The position numbers and the translations under genes were made by a program. This document shows, one piece after another, positions 61,684 to 64,000 of a stretch of DNA of 64,000 bases. The stretch covers positions 463,501-527,500 of the forward strand of contig JAODUO010000041.1 in assembly GCA_025642075.2 (NCBI GenBank), written 5' to 3'. Source of the DNA: Ridgeia piscesae (Eukaryota; Annelida; Polychaeta; Sabellida; Siboglinidae). The first letter of the stretch is position 1. Each line of letters begins with the position of its first letter. The notes beneath the pieces were generated by a model. That model saw nothing but the letters and a program-made list of their open reading frames with translations, was not told the origin of the DNA and searched no databases.

Positions 61684-64000
61684 ATAGAGAGACAGACAGA
61701 GAAACAGACAGAGCGAGAAAGAGAGAGAGGGGGGAGGAGAGATCGCTGCTACTATGTCAGTGCCAGGCATCAGTTACCCCTGGTATATGCCTTTACAAAA
61801 CTCAGGCAATTAAATCGCTCACGAGGATTGTGGTATAATTTTGGGCGATTTCAGCCACATGCTGCTCGTGTTATATGCTATGTTTGGGATGCAGAGACAA
61901 ATATTCGTATACACAAAACTGTTCAGCTGCTCGTGCGATTGGACGAACATGTCATTAAACTGTAATTCAAAGAAATTGAATAGCCGTCTTGAAATTGGGA
62001 CGGTAATTGGCGCTGTTATTACGGGTGTTTGCTCGATTGGCAAAGTCAATAAACTAGTTCAACTCGGTTAAAATTGTAGTAGCGCAGTGGCGCAGCTAGC
62101 GGCTGGAGATTGGGACTCTCGACTAAGAGAACCCGAGTTCTGATCCTGTGCTGCCGTGTCAAGTCCGTTGCATGACTGTGTACCTAGCTATAGACAGCGG
62201 CGGATATTTGTGTACGCATAGTCTTCGGGCATTAAGGGCTGTGTGGCTGGATGCTTCCCAGAGACACCGAGACGGTGTTCAATTGAACAGGTCTGCCAGT
62301 GAGCAAAATATAATGCGCTTTGAGCATTCCTGAGGGTTTGATACTGCGCTATATAAGAACTTAACTTTATTAATGAAACACTTCTCATAGGCGATTTGCA
62401 AGGACTAGAGCGACCTGGCGTAGACAGCTATTTTGGCTTGCGTCGAATGTAGGCCAGACTTATGTCATTAATATCAATATACATATATATCATGTATGCC
62501 TTCTTTTCTTAGCCAGGTTTCATCCGCTTAATCTCCGAAGCTCAGCATGTAGAATACACTTATCCAAATATTAAAATATATGAATTCATGTTGCATTGTA
62601 ACGCAGTATTAAAACTGCAGTTAAAATTAGGATGCTTCAGCACAGCAGGACTGGTAGTTTCAAAGTCTTATGTTACGCAGGCCCGCAGACTGGGATACCA
62701 TTTGTTCACATACTTAATTCATACACACCCTCGCACATTGAGGCAAAGGATTTCGACTCGAGGAAGAACAATATAACACCGCCCAATGCTTCATGGGGTT
62801 CATTTGGAGATTTCAATGGAGATGCAGTTGTTTTTGTGGGCAATAAAAACTGGGCATCCAGGAGATGCAGTTGGCACTTTTCTGGGCGTTCGAAAACGCA
62901 TCCTCAAACAACCATGTAATACTCGAATGTAATGAGCCGGTTTCTTTGTGCATTATTAATTAGTAAATGATTTACCTCTCGAGGAAACTTTTTTCTATAT
63001 TTTCCATATATTTCGGCTGTCTCTCACAGCCTTCTTCAGCGGACTGAATTTCACGGTCGTGTCACATGACTTACATCATGTGACATAAGCTGGAGCTTGA
63101 CGGGAGTTCTTGTCCAATGTCTCTGTTTAAAGACGGCTTCCCCCTGTGTATGTTGATGGCTTCTTTGATATTTACCTTGTGCCAGTTATCTTCAAGGTCT
63201 AGGATTTTTACACCCCTCATTGCATGAACACTGGTGGCCTGTGTTCAACTTGTGTTCGCTTACTGCCGATAGAGGTTGGCGACACGATAGGTGTTCTTTA
63301 ATTCGTGTGCCCAATGGTCTCGCTGTTTCCTCTATCTAGTGTTGGGTCGCAGTTCGGGCATCGGATGTCATATGCCACCCACACTTTGCCGCTTTGTCTG
63401 TTTTGTCTTTCGGGTGCACCAGCAGGGACCTCAGGGTGTTGATAGGTTTGTGGTACACTGGAATGTCATGGGACTTGAATATCCTTGCCAACTGTTTAGA
63501 CAGCTTACTAATGTAAGGCAAGCTTATGACATGTTGTCTACTGTTGTCTTCTGTTTGTAGCCGTTCATTTTCAGGACCTGTTTGCTCGACTTCTTTGGTC
63601 TTATCATCCTTCTCTGATACCAACATTTCTGCTCTTTGCAAGAGTGTCCGGGTCGTTTGTGTTCTGATGGGTTTGATTTCCAGTTCAAAGTTTTCAACAC
63701 CATGTATCCAAAGAGAAATTAAGAGAACGTCGACACCAGAGAAACCAACAGAAAACAACATGCCATAGATCTGCGTATAGGTTTGAGATATACGGAAAAC
63801 AGTTTCTTGAGAGGTAAATAATTCAGTAATTAACCATGTAATACGTCTCATATACCATTTCAGCCGTAGGAGAAACAGGGGGTCCGGTGCCCGACTGGAA
63901 ACGGCTAGACATAGACTATATGGTCGACTACAATGAAGAGGATGAGGATGAGGATGAGTGGACCACTGGAGACGAGGAGGAGGAAGACTTGAGACGGAGA
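60631..64000 (+). CDS. Secreted acidic protein with furin-like site, 5' part only
   Basis: Three candidate exons, 60631-60685, 60855-60935 and 63864-64000, join in frame with GT-AG sites (T|GTAAGT; CAAG|GTACGG). They encode 91 residues to the window edge. The N-terminus has a hydrophobic segment ESLLFCYTVLLELTTA (signal-peptide-like). A basic RMKR|Q site (furin consensus R-x-K-R) follows at residues 42-45. Then comes VPDWKRLDIDYMVDYN and an acidic EEDEDEDEW...GDEEEED stretch ending in RRR. I do not recognise the family. A processed secreted factor or ER protein is possible. The gene model rests on phase consistency and splice sites only. Confidence 0.5.
61611..61680. repeat. (TA)n microsatellite
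   Basis: About 34 TA dinucleotides, followed by a GAGA-rich purine stretch to about 61742. Confidence 0.95.
62083..62372 (+). mobile_element. tRNA-derived SINE (family A), plus-strand copy
   Basis: The head AGCGCAGTGGCGCAGCTAGC (A-box-like) and GAGTTCTGATCC (decayed B box) precede the shared body: CTAGCTATAGACAG, GCTGGATGCTTCCCAGAGA, GAACAGGTCTGCCAGTGAG. The tail is GATACTGCGCTATATAAGAA. Confidence 0.8.
63075..63560 (-). mobile_element. Penelope-like retroelement remnant (RT C-terminus/GIY-YIG side)
   Basis: The minus strand encodes LPYISKLSKQLARIFKSHDI, HKPINTLRSLLVHPKDKTDK and, after a frame change, YDIRCPNCDPT. Farther on it reads DNWHKVNIKEAINIHRGKPS and LNRDIGQELP. This order (KLRSLLVHPKDK, CxxC, then IKEAIxI..KPTLNRDxGxxLP) is typical of Penelope-like elements. 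Frameshifts and stops show it is inactive. Confidence 0.75.

Larger units (their letters stand above)
60936..63863 (+). other. Intron of the secreted-protein gene
   Basis: A 2.9-kb intron. It holds (TA)n at 61611-61680 followed by GA-rich sequence, a dispersed repeat fragment at 61812-61890, a SINE at 62083-62372 and a Penelope-like remnant at 63075-63560. Confidence 0.5.

Noticed and set aside
63864..64000. MESD (LRP chaperone) identity for the acidic protein
   Set aside because: The IDYMVDYNEED stretch loosely recalls the acidic N-terminus of MESD, but the conserved KDIRDYNDAD pattern is absent. The product was left unnamed.

Overview
The window looks like nuclear DNA of an animal, most likely a marine mollusc or other lophotrochozoan (an inference). 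Genes are split by GT-AG introns, coding density is low, tRNA-derived SINEs and LINE/Penelope remnants are present, and microsatellites and minisatellites are abundant. The encoded proteins are clear metazoan orthologues. Nothing bacterial, viral or CRISPR-like was seen.

Layout. (1) 850-17104, minus: the first 16 coding exons (588 codons) of mitochondrial aconitase (ACO2-like); the last ~190 codons lie off the left edge. (2) 17105-18164: a compact divergent promoter region containing two perfect CTCF-type motifs. (3) 18165-21435, plus: a complete four-exon prefoldin subunit 1 gene (PFDN1, 123 aa). (4) 22756-28860: a 6.1-kb pyrimidine-rich satellite. (5) 28861-32466: intergenic DNA. (6) 32467-53948, minus: a complete three-exon membrane-bound RING-CH ubiquitin ligase of the MARCHF1/MARCHF8 type (274 aa), with a candidate alternative first exon at 48.5 kb. 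(7) 56729-58579, minus: a two-exon FUT10/FUT11-type fucosyltransferase whose signal peptide and catalytic domain lie in different frames. (8) 60631-64000, plus: the 5' part of a gene for a secreted acidic protein with a furin-like site, cut by the right edge.

Most unusual signal. Several aconitase introns consist largely of minisatellite DNA anchored at the 5' splice site. In intron 15 the 27-bp unit is a copy of the exon-intron junction, so a perfect or near-perfect splice donor is repeated about 58 times. In intron 8 the 18-bp unit starts at the intron's first base and repeats GTATGT about 70 times. In intron 11 the 48-bp unit resembles the end of exon 11 plus its donor. A further array begins 22 bp after the donor of intron 4, and a weaker one lies in the fucosyltransferase intron. 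The three donor-abutting units (27, 18 and 48 bp) are all multiples of three. I suggest recurrent birth of intronic minisatellites by duplication across 5' splice sites, with tandem decoy or alternative donors as the result.

The genes are unrelated housekeeping, trafficking and glycosylation genes and form no operon or pathway. Two head-to-head pairs occur: ACO2/PFDN1 (1.06 kb apart) and FUT/acidic secreted protein (about 2.05 kb apart).
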